Positions 7,209 to 14,108 of a stretch of 22,203 bases of DNA are shown piece by piece. The position numbers and the translations under genes were made by a program. This DNA is from Roseiarcus sp. (GTDB lineage: Bacteria > Pseudomonadota > Alphaproteobacteria > Rhizobiales > Beijerinckiaceae), in assembly GCA_030153205.1 (NCBI GenBank), contig JASLHV010000023.1, forward strand, positions 1 through 22,203, read 5' to 3'. Below the pieces are notes generated by a model. That model ran no database searches. It was given only the letters and a program-made list of their open reading frames with translations, and was not told the origin of the DNA. How positions within the stretch are numbered: position 1 is the stretch's first letter; each line of letters starts with the position of its first letter.

Positions 7209-7218
7209 CGTCCAAGAT

Positions 7219-7247
7219 TTCGTCTCGTCAAACAATTCGTCTCGTCA
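7219..7247. repeat. Perfect 12-bp direct repeat ahead of clpP
   Basis: TTCGTCTCGTCA occurs at 7219-7230 and again at 7236-7247, period 17 bases, in the 56-base gap between the SRPBCC gene and clpP. The second copy ends just before the GAAGAGGAG ribosome site of clpP. It may be a regulator site, a translational control element, or a recent short duplication. Confidence 0.55.
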
Positions 7248-7264
7248 CAGAAGAGGAGTCGCCA

Positions 7265-7870
7265 ATGCGCGAAACGATGGAGCTCGTCCCGATGGTCGTC
7301 GAACAATCGAGTCGCGGCGAGCGCTCGTTCGACATTTATTCAAGGCTCTTACGCGAGCGCATCCTCTTCGTCACCGGCGAAGTCAATGACGGGATGGCCT
7401 CGCTGGTTTGCGCGCAATTGCTCTTTCTCGAAGCCGACAATCCCAAAAAGCCGATCCATATGTACATCAATTCTTACGGTGGCGTCGTGACCAGCGGCCT
7501 TGCGATGTACGATACGATGCGTTTCGTCCGCGCGCCCGTGCATACTTTATGCATGGGGACGGCGCGTTCGATGGGCTCGTTTCTCTTGATGGCGGGCGAG
7601 CCGGGCTTTCGGACCGCTCTGCCCAACGCCAGCCTGCACGTGCATCAGCCGCTCGGCGGTTTCCAGGGGCAGGCCTCCGATATCCTCATTCATGCCGAGG
7701 AAATGCGGCGCACCAAACAACGCTTGACCAAGCTTTACGCCCAGCACTGCGGTCGCACTTATGAAGAGACAGAGCGCGCGCTCGACCGCGATTGTTTCAT
7801 GACGGCGGAAGAGGCCCGGGCCTGGGGGCTGATCGATCAGATATGTTCGGAGCGCCCCTTGGCGGCGTGA
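7265..7870 (+). CDS. clpP: ATP-dependent Clp protease proteolytic subunit (paralogue)
   Basis: A 201-residue ClpP serine protease subunit, which assembles into tetradecamers and degrades substrates delivered by ClpX or ClpA. The N terminus LVPMVVEQSSRGERSFDIYSRLL is canonical. The triad is present: Ser102 (GTARSMGS), His127 (HVHQPLGG) and Asp176 (DRDCFM). Two active-site loops deviate: the oxyanion-hole loop reads INSYGGVV where nearly all family members have SPGG, and the nucleophile elbow reads GTARSMGS rather than GQAASMGA. The start at 7265 follows GAAGAGGAG. It lies apart from tig, clpX or lon, so it is probably a second copy alongside a clpX-linked gene elsewhere. Just downstream is rsmE (42-base gap). 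Confidence 0.93.
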   Translation: MRETMELVPMVVEQSSRGERSFDIYSRLLRERILFVTGEVNDGMASLVCAQLLFLEADNPKKPIHMYINSYGGVVTSGLAMYDTMRFVRAPVHTLCMGTARSMGSFLLMAGEPGFRTALPNASLHVHQPLGGFQGQASDILIHAEEMRRTKQRLTKLYAQHCGRTYEETERALDRDCFMTAEEARAWGLIDQICSERPLAA

Positions 7871-7912
7871 GCGCATGGTATAGCGAGACGGCGTATTTTC
7901 GCGGAGAGTCTC

Positions 7913-8662
7913 GTGGCGCGCACCGATTTCACCAGTCCCCGGCTTTTTATCGATGCGCCCCTAGCCGAGGGCACGACGCTCACGCTGGCCCCCGAGCAAG
8001 CGAACTACCTCATCAATGTCTTGCGCCTGCGGGACGGCGCCCAGATCCTCGTCTTCAACGGCCGCGACGGAGAATTCTCCACGACCTTGACGCAGCCGTC
8101 GCGCAAGAGTGCTTCATTGGCGGTCGGCGCGCGCTTGCGTCCGCAAGAGACCGCCGCCGATCTCGATTATCTCTTTGCGCCGCTCAAACATGCGCGCCTC
8201 GACTATATGGCGCAAAAGGCGGTGGAGATGGGCGCGCGTCGGTTGCGCCCGGTCATGACCAGACGAACCCAGGCGAGCCGGATCAATCTCGATCGCCTGC
8301 GCGCCAACGCCATCGAGGCGGCGGAGCAATGCGGCGTGATCTGGATACCGGAAATTGCGCCCGACATCGCGCTCGACAAAGTGCTTTCTGAATGGCCGTC
8401 GGACCGGCTTCTCATTTTTTGCGATGAGGACGCGCCGCTCGCCGATCCGATCGAGGCGCTTTCGAGCGTCGCGGCGCGAAGCCAGGCGATCGCCTTGTTG
8501 ATCGGCCCGGAAGGCGGATTTGACACGGCCGAGCGCGACGCAATCCTGCGCCTACCCAATGTGCTGCGCCTTTCGCTGGGGCCGCGCATTTTGCGCGCCG
8601 ACACGGCCGCGGTCGCCGCGCTCGCCCTTATCCAGGCGCGGCTTGGCGATTGGCGAGGATAG
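7913..8662 (+). CDS. rsmE: 16S rRNA (uracil(1498)-N(3))-methyltransferase RsmE
   Basis: RsmE is a SPOUT-class methyltransferase that uses SAM to methylate N3 of U1498 in 16S rRNA of the 30S subunit. The 249-residue protein has the N-terminal PUA-like segment (RLFIDAPLAEG, then NYLINVLRLRDGAQILVFNGRDGEF) and the C-terminal knot motifs LLIGPEGGFDTAERDAI and LRLSLGPRILRADTAAVAAL, which bind SAM. Length matches the family. It begins at GTG 7913 preceded by GGAG; no ATG closer to the conserved RLF start is available. It follows clpP by 42 bases and may be co-transcribed with it. Confidence 0.95.
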   Translation: MARTDFTSPRLFIDAPLAEGTTLTLAPEQANYLINVLRLRDGAQILVFNGRDGEFSTTLTQPSRKSASLAVGARLRPQETAADLDYLFAPLKHARLDYMAQKAVEMGARRLRPVMTRRTQASRINLDRLRANAIEAAEQCGVIWIPEIAPDIALDKVLSEWPSDRLLIFCDEDAPLADPIEALSSVAARSQAIALLIGPEGGFDTAERDAILRLPNVLRLSLGPRILRADTAAVAALALIQARLGDWRG

Positions 8663-8822
8663 AAAGGCCCGCTTTGTGGCGCGATCGACACGCCTCGTCA
8701 AAAAACTGACGTAAAGATCGACGCCGCCCAGAAGGCGCCATGAAGTCAATCCAAAGGTTACGATCTTGTTTTAGCGTTACGTTCGAATCACGCCGTTAAA
8801 CGATCGCAATCGAGGCTCGCGG

Positions 8823-9206
8823 ATGGGTCGTCTGGGTTTGGGGATTTTAGCGGCTGCCGCTGTAGCGGGGGTTGCGCACGGGCAGGATGCGCCTTCGAAC
8901 GGCAAGAATAATCCGCTGGCCGCGGAAGCCGCCGCCGCCAATGCACATTGCGCTGCGCTCGGCGAGGGTTTTTTCGCCGTAGCCGGCTCCGCGACCTGTA
9001 TGAGAATCAGCGGCCATGTGAGCGCAGGCGTGGGTTTTGCGACGGGAAACGTAGCTGGTCACGCTTTCGGCGCGACCCGGACAGGCAGCGTGACCGAAGA
9101 AGGAATGTCGAGCGACGTGCGTTTCGATACGCCGATGGGCCCGGGCCGTATCTATGTTCACGTCGGCAACGCGAATGGCTCGCGTTGGCTGGTCGAGGGT
9201 CAGTAG
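8823..9206 (+). CDS. Short exported porin-like protein (N-terminal porin module only)
   Basis: A 127-residue protein with a signal peptide (MGRLGLGILAAAAVAGVAHG, probable cleavage before QDA). After it comes a segment matching the N terminus of rhizobial porins (Porin_2): Cys-x-x-x-Gly-x-Gly-Phe-Phe, then GSATCMRISGHVSAG, where two cysteines can form the conserved disulphide before the first beta strand. The remaining residues look like two or three strands (GMSSDVRFDTPMG, GRIYVHVGN). Whole porins exceed 300 residues, so this is either a truncated remnant or a small periplasmic protein in its own right. ATG 8823 follows GAGG. The 160-base gap upstream shows nothing I recognise. Its end overlaps the 3' end of gshA on the other strand by seven bases. 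Confidence 0.65.
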   Translation: MGRLGLGILAAAAVAGVAHGQDAPSNGKNNPLAAEAAAANAHCAALGEGFFAVAGSATCMRISGHVSAGVGFATGNVAGHAFGATRTGSVTEEGMSSDVRFDTPMGPGRIYVHVGNANGSRWLVEGQ

Positions 9207-10570
9207 GCTGCCTCCTCGAAGATAGGCTCAACCGTCTTGCGCCAGGGCCCGGCATAGCGGGCAAGCCAGTCCTCGGCCGCTGTTTGGCCCGTTTCGACAA
9301 TCCTCTCGAGTGGTTCGAGATAAATCGTCTCGTCACGACCACTCGCATCGCGCCGCCCACGGCGCGCGAGCCCGGCGCGCGAAATGGCGAGGACGTCCCG
9401 CGCGACGTCGCGAACGCTGCGCCCGCCAATCCTCGCGGCCAGCGCGAGGCGAGGAACATTGTCGCGTAGCTTCTGCCTCTCCTCGGCGCTCCAAGCATTG
9501 ATGAGTTCAAGGGCGGCGTCGAGCGCGATGGAATCGTAGTAAAGGCCGACGAACAGCGCCGGCAGCGCGCAAATCCTTTCGCGCGGACCGACGTCGGCGC
9601 CGCGCATTTCGAGATAACGCTTCAGGCGCACCTCCGGAAAAATCGTCGAGAGGTGATTGACCCAATCGGACATGGTCGCCCGTTCGCCAGGCAGGGCGGC
9701 GAGGCGACCGGCGAGGAGGTCGCGAAAGCTCGCGCCCGCGACATCGTGATAATGTGCGCCGCGTTTGACGAAATACATCGGCACGTCGAGCGCGTAATCG
9801 ACGTAGCGTTCAAAGCCCATGCCGGACTCGAAAGCGAAAGGCAGCATGCCGGCGCGGGCATTGTCTGTGTCGCGCCAAATCTCAGAGCGGCCGGAAAGAA
9901 GCCCGTTCGGCCTGCCTTCGAGGAAAGGCGAATTGGCGAAAAGCGCTGTCGCAATGGGCTGCAGAGCCAGACCGACGCGCAGTTTCTTGACCATGTCGGC
10001 TTCGCTCGAAAAATCCAGATTGGCCTGAACGGTCGCGGTGCGGAACATCATGTCGAGACCCCGTGACCCGACTCTCGGCATATAGCGCGCCATGATCTGA
10101 TATCGGCTCTTGGGCATGACGGGCGTTTCGGCCAGCGTCCATTTCGGACTCAGGCCGAGAGTGAGGAAACCAATGCCGAGCGCGCTGCCCACATTGGCGA
10201 CATCGGCGAGGTGTCGTTCAATTTCCGCGGCCGTTTCGTGAATTGTCGTGAGCGGCGCGCCCGACAATTCGAATTGGCCGCCCGGCTCCAGCGAAATCGC
10301 GCCGCCGCCATTCGCATCATATAGGCCGATCAATCGACCTTCATCGAGGATCGACTCCCAGCCGAGTTTGGCCTGCATTCCTTGCAGCAGCGCCTGGATT
10401 CCCTTCGCCCCTTCAAATGCAACCGGCGCATGGCTCCCGCGAAAGAAAGGGATCTTTTCGTGTTCAGTGCCCACGCGAAACTGGTCCGCGGGCTTACATC
10501 CCTGCTCAAACCAAGCAACAAGCGCATCGCGCGACTCGATGGAACTAGCGTCGGTAATGTCGCGGGCCAT
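9200..10570 (-). CDS. gshA: Glutamate-cysteine ligase, alphaproteobacterial/plant type
   Basis: Glutamate-cysteine ligase makes gamma-glutamylcysteine from L-Glu, L-Cys and ATP, the first and limiting step of glutathione synthesis in the cytoplasm. The 456-residue length equals the usual size of the GCS2 group found in alphaproteobacteria and plants. Diagnostic segments are FRVGTEHEKIPFF, SLEPGGQFELSGAPL, PVMPKSRYQIMARYMP, FRTATVQANLDFSSE and FESGMGFERYVDYALDVPMYFV. The ATG at 10568-10570 (MARDITDASSIESRDALVAW) is used; a longer frame to 10660 adds 30 residues without family support. It is transcribed alone here. In my recollection rsmE and gshA are often adjacent in rhizobia; here they are separated by the porin-like gene and face each other. 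Confidence 0.95.
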   Translation of the reverse strand: MARDITDASSIESRDALVAWFEQGCKPADQFRVGTEHEKIPFFRGSHAPVAFEGAKGIQALLQGMQAKLGWESILDEGRLIGLYDANGGGAISLEPGGQFELSGAPLTTIHETAAEIERHLADVANVGSALGIGFLTLGLSPKWTLAETPVMPKSRYQIMARYMPRVGSRGLDMMFRTATVQANLDFSSEADMVKKLRVGLALQPIATALFANSPFLEGRPNGLLSGRSEIWRDTDNARAGMLPFAFESGMGFERYVDYALDVPMYFVKRGAHYHDVAGASFRDLLAGRLAALPGERATMSDWVNHLSTIFPEVRLKRYLEMRGADVGPRERICALPALFVGLYYDSIALDAALELINAWSAEERQKLRDNVPRLALAARIGGRSVRDVARDVLAISRAGLARRGRRDASGRDETIYLEPLERIVETGQTAAEDWLARYAGPWRKTVEPIFEEAAY

Positions 10571-10847
10571 GAACCGTTCCGGGAAGACGAGCCCGGAGAA
10601 CCCGGCTCGCAGGCCGGTTAGATAGTCGGCCCGGCGCGACAACGCAACGAAGGCGTCCAAGGGGCCAGGATTGAAATAGCCGCTAATGGCTGTGTTTTAT
10701 CTTAGGTATTCCAGCGACCTATTCTTCACCGATATTGAGCTTTATATAAATCGGGGCGTTTGTAATCCGAAAATATACTATTTGAGGCCAAGATTACGGC
10801 TGCGATGCGCCTTCATCGGGACAGCATTGAGGAGCGAGAACAGGGCA

Positions 10848-11021
10848 ATGCGGGATCAATGGCTGCGTTTCCTGACCGATGAGAGCGGCGCCACCGCCAT
10901 CGAATATGCCATCATTTGCGCGTGCATGTTTCTGGCGATCATCGGGGCGGTCACCACTTTCGCCTCCCGCGCGACCACGATGTTCAACGAAATAGCGTCC
11001 AACGTCTCCCATTCGCCATGA
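10848..11021 (+). CDS. Flp/Fap-type prepilin (orphan)
   Basis: A 57-residue Flp pilin, the major subunit of Tad (tight adherence) type IVc pili. Residues 1-14 are the short charged leader; cleavage by the Tad prepilin peptidase is expected at Gly14-Ala15 in DESGATAIEYAII, giving a mature chain with Glu+5 and Tyr+6 as the family requires. Residues ~18-40 form the hydrophobic helix. ATG 10848 is chosen because it gives exactly this leader; GAGGAG lies 13 bases upstream and AGGG two bases upstream. The 277-base gap back to gshA is AT-rich, with TATACT at 10774-10779 as a possible -10 box. No cpa/tad genes are visible nearby, so assembly must depend on a locus elsewhere. Confidence 0.88.
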   Translation: MRDQWLRFLTDESGATAIEYAIICACMFLAIIGAVTTFASRATTMFNEIASNVSHSP

Positions 11022-11026
11022 GTTGA

Positions 11027-11051
11027 GCGGATCGCTCTTTTAGCGACCCGC
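11027..11051 (+). terminator. Hairpin downstream of the Flp pilin gene
   Basis: GCGG-A-TCGCT (11027-11036), loop CTTTT (11037-11041) and AGCGA-C-CCGC (11042-11051) pair with one internal A/C mismatch. It starts six bases after the pilin stop and is followed by CCGATATTTT, a weak T tract. A terminator for the pilin transcript is the likely role. Confidence 0.5.
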
Positions 11052-11066
11052 CCGATATTTTAAGTC

Positions 11067-11429
11067 TCAAGCCTTCACGTGGTCCAGAAATCCCGTGATG
11101 GCTTTCAGGCGGCCATCCGTGGCGACAACGCCGAAATCCGTGCCGCAGGCGATCGGCTCCGCGGCCGGCGCCGCAAGTTTCCAAGAAAAGCGCACACGAT
11201 CGCCATGGCCATCGGCCTGGCCCGACAGGGCAAAGCGGTGGCCGGGAAAGCGCTGATGCACGGCGCCGATCAAAGCGTCGATTTCATCGTGGCCGCGGCC
11301 CGTCATCATCGGATCGACGTAAGTGGCGTCCTCAGTCCAGGCGCTCGCGATAAGCGCCTTGCGGGCGCCTTGATCGACTTCGTTCCAGGCCGCGATATAA
11401 TCTTCGGCGATTTTTGCAGCGTCCGTCAT
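11067..11429 (-). CDS. NTF2-like (SnoaL-type) superfamily protein
   Basis: A 120-residue small protein of the nuclear transport factor 2-like fold. The start AAKIAEDYIAAWNE, then WTEDATYVDPMMTGRGHDEIDALIGAVHQRFPGHRF, and the strands RVRFSWKLA and GTDFGVVATDGRLKAITGF follow the cone-shaped fold pattern in full. Family members bind small hydrophobic molecules or act as hydrolases or isomerases; no catalytic set is diagnostic here. It diverges from an XRE/MmyB-type regulator across 122 bp, an arrangement that suggests the regulator controls it. A palindrome lies 20-35 bases upstream of the start. Confidence 0.82.
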   Translation of the reverse strand: MTDAAKIAEDYIAAWNEVDQGARKALIASAWTEDATYVDPMMTGRGHDEIDALIGAVHQRFPGHRFALSGQADGHGDRVRFSWKLAAPAAEPIACGTDFGVVATDGRLKAITGFLDHVKA

Positions 11430-11448
11430 TTCGATGTCTCCGAGTCTG

Positions 11449-11464
11449 GCCGGACCATTCCGGC
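11449..11464. promoter_or_regulatory. Perfect palindrome in the NTF2-like/XRE divergent promoter region
   Basis: GCCGGA (11449-11454), CCAT (11455-11458), TCCGGC (11459-11464) form a 16-base site with perfect 6-bp arms. It sits just ahead of the NTF2-like gene and about 90 bases ahead of the XRE gene, the natural place for the operator of the divergently encoded regulator. Confidence 0.45.
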
Positions 11465-11551
11465 TGGTCGCGAAGATCGCTGCGGCGCGGCCGCGGGTCG
11501 ATTACGGCTGAGGTAATGGCGAGCGCGACCTCGGCCGCTTAATGTCCCGCC

Positions 11552-12373
11552 ATGCAGTCTCAAGCCTTCTCTCAATCCTCCAGCCACAAACCGGCGTCGA
11601 TCGGCGAACGCCTTCGTCACTGGCGACAAATGCGCCGTTTGAGTCAGCTCGATCTTGCCTGCGAGGCGGAGATTTCGACGCGCCATCTCAGCTTCATCGA
11701 GACCGGACGGTCGACGCCAAGTCGAGAGATGGTGCTGCATCTTGCTGAGAGCCTCGAAGTGCCGCTGCGCGAGCGCAATGCGCTTTTGCTGGCGGCCGGA
11801 TACGCGCCGGCCTTCCAGGCCCGGACCTTGGGCGATCCAGCTTTGCGCCCAGTGCGCGAAGGGATCGATGCGCTTCTCGCCGCGCATGAACCTTTTCCGG
11901 CCCTTGCTGTCGATCGCCATTGGACGTTGATCGCCGCCAATCGGGCGCTCGCTCCGCTCACCGCAGGCGCGTCGGAAGAATTGCTGAAACCGCCGGTCAA
12001 TGTGTTGCGCCTCAGCCTTCATCCGCAAGGTGTCGCGCCGCGCATCGTCAATCTGGCCGAGTGGCGCGATCATCTCCTGTACCGTTTGCGTCGCCAGCAC
12101 GCCGATTCCGCCGATGAGGCGATCGGGGAGCTGATCGATGAACTTGCGAGCTACCCTTGCGGTCCAACGCGGCCGCGCAGCGCCGACGCCTTAGCGCAAA
12201 CCATCGCCGTTCCGCTCCGGATCAGGACCGATCACGGCGTGTTATCGTTTCTCAGCGCGACAATGATGTTTGGCGCGCCGCTCGATGCGACGCTTTCGGA
12301 GATCGCTCTGGAGACGTTTCTTCCCGCCGACGCCGAGACGGCCGCCGCGCTGCGGCTCAGCCGATCTGCTTAA
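11552..12373 (+). CDS. XRE-family regulator with MmyB-like ligand-binding domain
   Basis: A 273-residue transcription factor. Residues ~16-73 are an XRE helix-turn-helix (GERLRHWRQMRRLSQLDLACEAE, then TRHLSFIETGRSTPSREMVLHLAESL). Residues ~100-265 match the MmyB-like PAS-type ligand domain (ALAVDRHWTLIAANRALAPL, VNVLRLSLHPQGVAPRIVNLAEW). MmyB itself regulates methylenomycin genes, but most relatives in proteobacteria control neighbouring enzymes of unknown role. It is divergent from the NTF2-like gene. Its last 17 bases overlap the 3' end of the DapA-family gene on the opposite strand. Ligand unknown. Confidence 0.9.
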   Translation: MQSQAFSQSSSHKPASIGERLRHWRQMRRLSQLDLACEAEISTRHLSFIETGRSTPSREMVLHLAESLEVPLRERNALLLAAGYAPAFQARTLGDPALRPVREGIDALLAAHEPFPALAVDRHWTLIAANRALAPLTAGASEELLKPPVNVLRLSLHPQGVAPRIVNLAEWRDHLLYRLRRQHADSADEAIGELIDELASYPCGPTRPRSADALAQTIAVPLRIRTDHGVLSFLSATMMFGAPLDATLSEIALETFLPADAETAAALRLSRSA

Positions 12374-13283
12374 GGCGTCGCTCCTGGCGAGCGATAAGGC
12401 GCTCGATGTCGGCGATATCGCTGGCTGAAAGCGTCACGCCTGGCTTGCGCAAGGCGGCCGACGCAATCGCGCCCCGCTTGGCGAGGATGTATTTGCGCAC
12501 CGCCAGGCCGGCGCCTTGCTGCTGTTCGTAGCGGGCGAGCGGCAAATAGGCGTCGAAGATGTCGTGGGCCCTGTCCTTGTCGCCAGCCTGATGCGCCTTT
12601 ACCACGCCGACCATCATTTCAGGATAGGCGAAGCCGGTCATCGCGCCATCGGCGCCGCGCGACATTTCTTCGGCGAGGAAAAGTCCGCCATTGCCGGTGA
12701 GAATCGAAACACGCCGCGCGCCTTTGTCGCTGGCCGTCCTGAGCGCGGTGATCTTATTGAGGCCAGGCCAATCTTCGTGCTTCAGCATCACGCAAGTCGG
12801 CAAAGCCTCGATGATGCGCAAGATCACTTTGGGCGCGATCTGAACGCCGGAAGCCAGCGGGTAATCCTGCAGCGCAAAGGGAATGTCGCCCAGCGTTTCG
12901 GCGACGCTCTCAAAATAGGAGAAAATTTGATCGTCGGTACGAAGCGTGCTTGGCGCGGCGGCCATGACGCCGGCGGCCCCGTCATCCATGGCGCTGACCG
13001 CTAGCGTCTTGAGCGAGGCGAGGCCGGGCGAGGATACGCCAACGACAATCGGAACGCGTCCCTTGACGCGCGCGACGACTCTGCGAACAAAGGTCAACGC
13101 TTCTTCGGCAGTGAGCTTCGGCGCTTCGCCCATAATGCCGAGAATCGTCAACCCATCCGCGCCACGCCCGAGATAAAAATCAACCATGCGATCGGTGCTT
13201 GAGAGATCGAGCGCGCCGTCGTCGGTAAAGGGCGTTGCGGCAATGACATAGACGCCGCGAGCGCTTTCATCGAGCAGTGCCAT
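12357..13283 (-). CDS. DapA/NAL superfamily lyase (not a true DHDPS)
   Basis: A 308-residue class I aldolase of the dihydrodipicolinate synthase/N-acetylneuraminate lyase superfamily, acting in the cytoplasm through a Schiff base. The catalytic Lys168 (VMLKHED) and the barrel Tyr141 (LQDYPL) are present. The pair of threonines in the DHDPS GTTGE motif is replaced here by Ile-Met (GIMGEAP, 49-55), and no arginine follows Tyr141 as in DHDPS, so lysine biosynthesis is improbable. The family also contains 2-keto-3-deoxygluconate aldolase, hydroxyproline-pathway lyases and sugar-acid dehydratases. The start at 13281-13283 follows AAGGAAAG. Its regulation may involve the palindrome at 13362-13377. 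Substrate not determinable by eye. Confidence 0.85.
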   Translation of the reverse strand: MALLDESARGVYVIAATPFTDDGALDLSSTDRMVDFYLGRGADGLTILGIMGEAPKLTAEEALTFVRRVVARVKGRVPIVVGVSSPGLASLKTLAVSAMDDGAAGVMAAAPSTLRTDDQIFSYFESVAETLGDIPFALQDYPLASGVQIAPKVILRIIEALPTCVMLKHEDWPGLNKITALRTASDKGARRVSILTGNGGLFLAEEMSRGADGAMTGFAYPEMMVGVVKAHQAGDKDRAHDIFDAYLPLARYEQQQGAGLAVRKYILAKRGAIASAALRKPGVTLSASDIADIERLIARQERRLKQIG

Positions 13284-13361
13284 GATCTTTCCTTGGAGAG
13301 GGCCCGTAAAGGCTAGGACGAGGCTTTATCATGGTTTGGCCAAAAGAAGGGAAGAGACAGG

Positions 13362-13377
13362 CTCACACCCATGTGAG
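13362..13377. promoter_or_regulatory. Perfect palindrome between the DapA-like and pyroglutamyl peptidase genes
   Basis: CTCACA (13362-13367), CCCA, TGTGAG (13372-13377) form perfect 6-bp arms in the 180-base region between two divergent genes. It lies about 80 bases upstream of the DapA-like start and about 90 upstream of the peptidase start. An operator is possible; a chance palindrome cannot be excluded. Confidence 0.35.
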
Positions 13378-13463
13378 TGAAGATCGCGCGAGCCGTATGC
13401 CGCTTGCCCGGTCGCTTCATCTTGCGCAAGACTCGTCACAAAGAGATCTCCGACGGATTTCCC

Positions 13464-14108
13464 ATGATGGCGCGTACAATTCTCGTCACCGGCTTCGCGC
13501 CCTTTGGTGGCGAAAGCCAAAATTCTTCGTGGCGAGCCGTGCAACTTTTGGAAGGATGGACTTGCGCAAACCGAATTGTCGTCGCGCGCGAAATCCCTTG
13601 CGCATTCGGCGTCTCGATTCGAGCGCTCGAGACGACGATCGCTGAGCTTAAGCCTGAGATTCTCATCTGCGTCGGCCAGGCGGGCGGTCGCGCCGATCTT
13701 TCGGTCGAGCGGATCGCCGTCAATCTCGACGATGCCGACGCCCCCGACAACGAGGGCGTGCGGCCGGTCAATACGCCCGTAAGGGCGAACGCTCCGCCCG
13801 CCTATTTTTCAACCCTGCCGGTCAAGGCGATTGTCGCGGCGATGAAAGGGGCGGGTTTGCCGGCGTCGTTGTCGAGCACCGCCGGCCATTTTGTCTGCAA
13901 TCATCTCTTCTTCGGCGCGTGCCACCTACAAGCGACCCGGTTCGAGGCAATGAGAGTCGGTTTCATCCACGTTCCTTATGCGCTCGAACAGGGCGCGCGT
14001 CATCCCGGCGCGCCGACCATGGCGACGGGGGCGGTCGCCCAGGGACTAAAGATCGCGATCGAGACGACGATCGGCGCGGAGATCAGTACGTCGGGCAGCG
14101 CGGTCTAA
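13464..14108 (+). CDS. pcp: Pyroglutamyl-peptidase I (C15 family)
   Basis: Cytoplasmic cysteine peptidase that removes N-terminal pyroglutamate from peptides. The 214-residue protein starts MMARTILVTGFAPFGGES, the family's opening motif. The catalytic triad is visible: Glu in GGRADLSVERIAVNL, Cys in STAGHFVCNHLFFG and His in VGFIHVPYAL. Length is normal. ATG 13464 (or the adjacent 13467) is the start; an upstream frame to 13377 lacks family support. The preceding 180 bases contain a perfect palindrome. The stop overlaps the 3' end of the convergent DUF1003 gene by four bases. Confidence 0.93.
   Translation: MMARTILVTGFAPFGGESQNSSWRAVQLLEGWTCANRIVVAREIPCAFGVSIRALETTIAELKPEILICVGQAGGRADLSVERIAVNLDDADAPDNEGVRPVNTPVRANAPPAYFSTLPVKAIVAAMKGAGLPASLSSTAGHFVCNHLFFGACHLQATRFEAMRVGFIHVPYALEQGARHPGAPTMATGAVAQGLKIAIETTIGAEISTSGSAV

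Noticed and set aside
8696..8711. CGTCA and TGACG arms around AAAAAC after rsmE, as a terminator
   Set aside because: The stem is only five base pairs and no T tract follows it.
10735..10780. A strong promoter in the AT-rich region before the Flp gene
   Set aside because: TATACT is a fair -10 box but no -35 box lies at a suitable distance, so it is only mentioned with the gene.
12357..13283. dapA (4-hydroxy-tetrahydrodipicolinate synthase)
   Set aside because: The threonine pair of GTTGE and the arginine after the active Tyr are missing.
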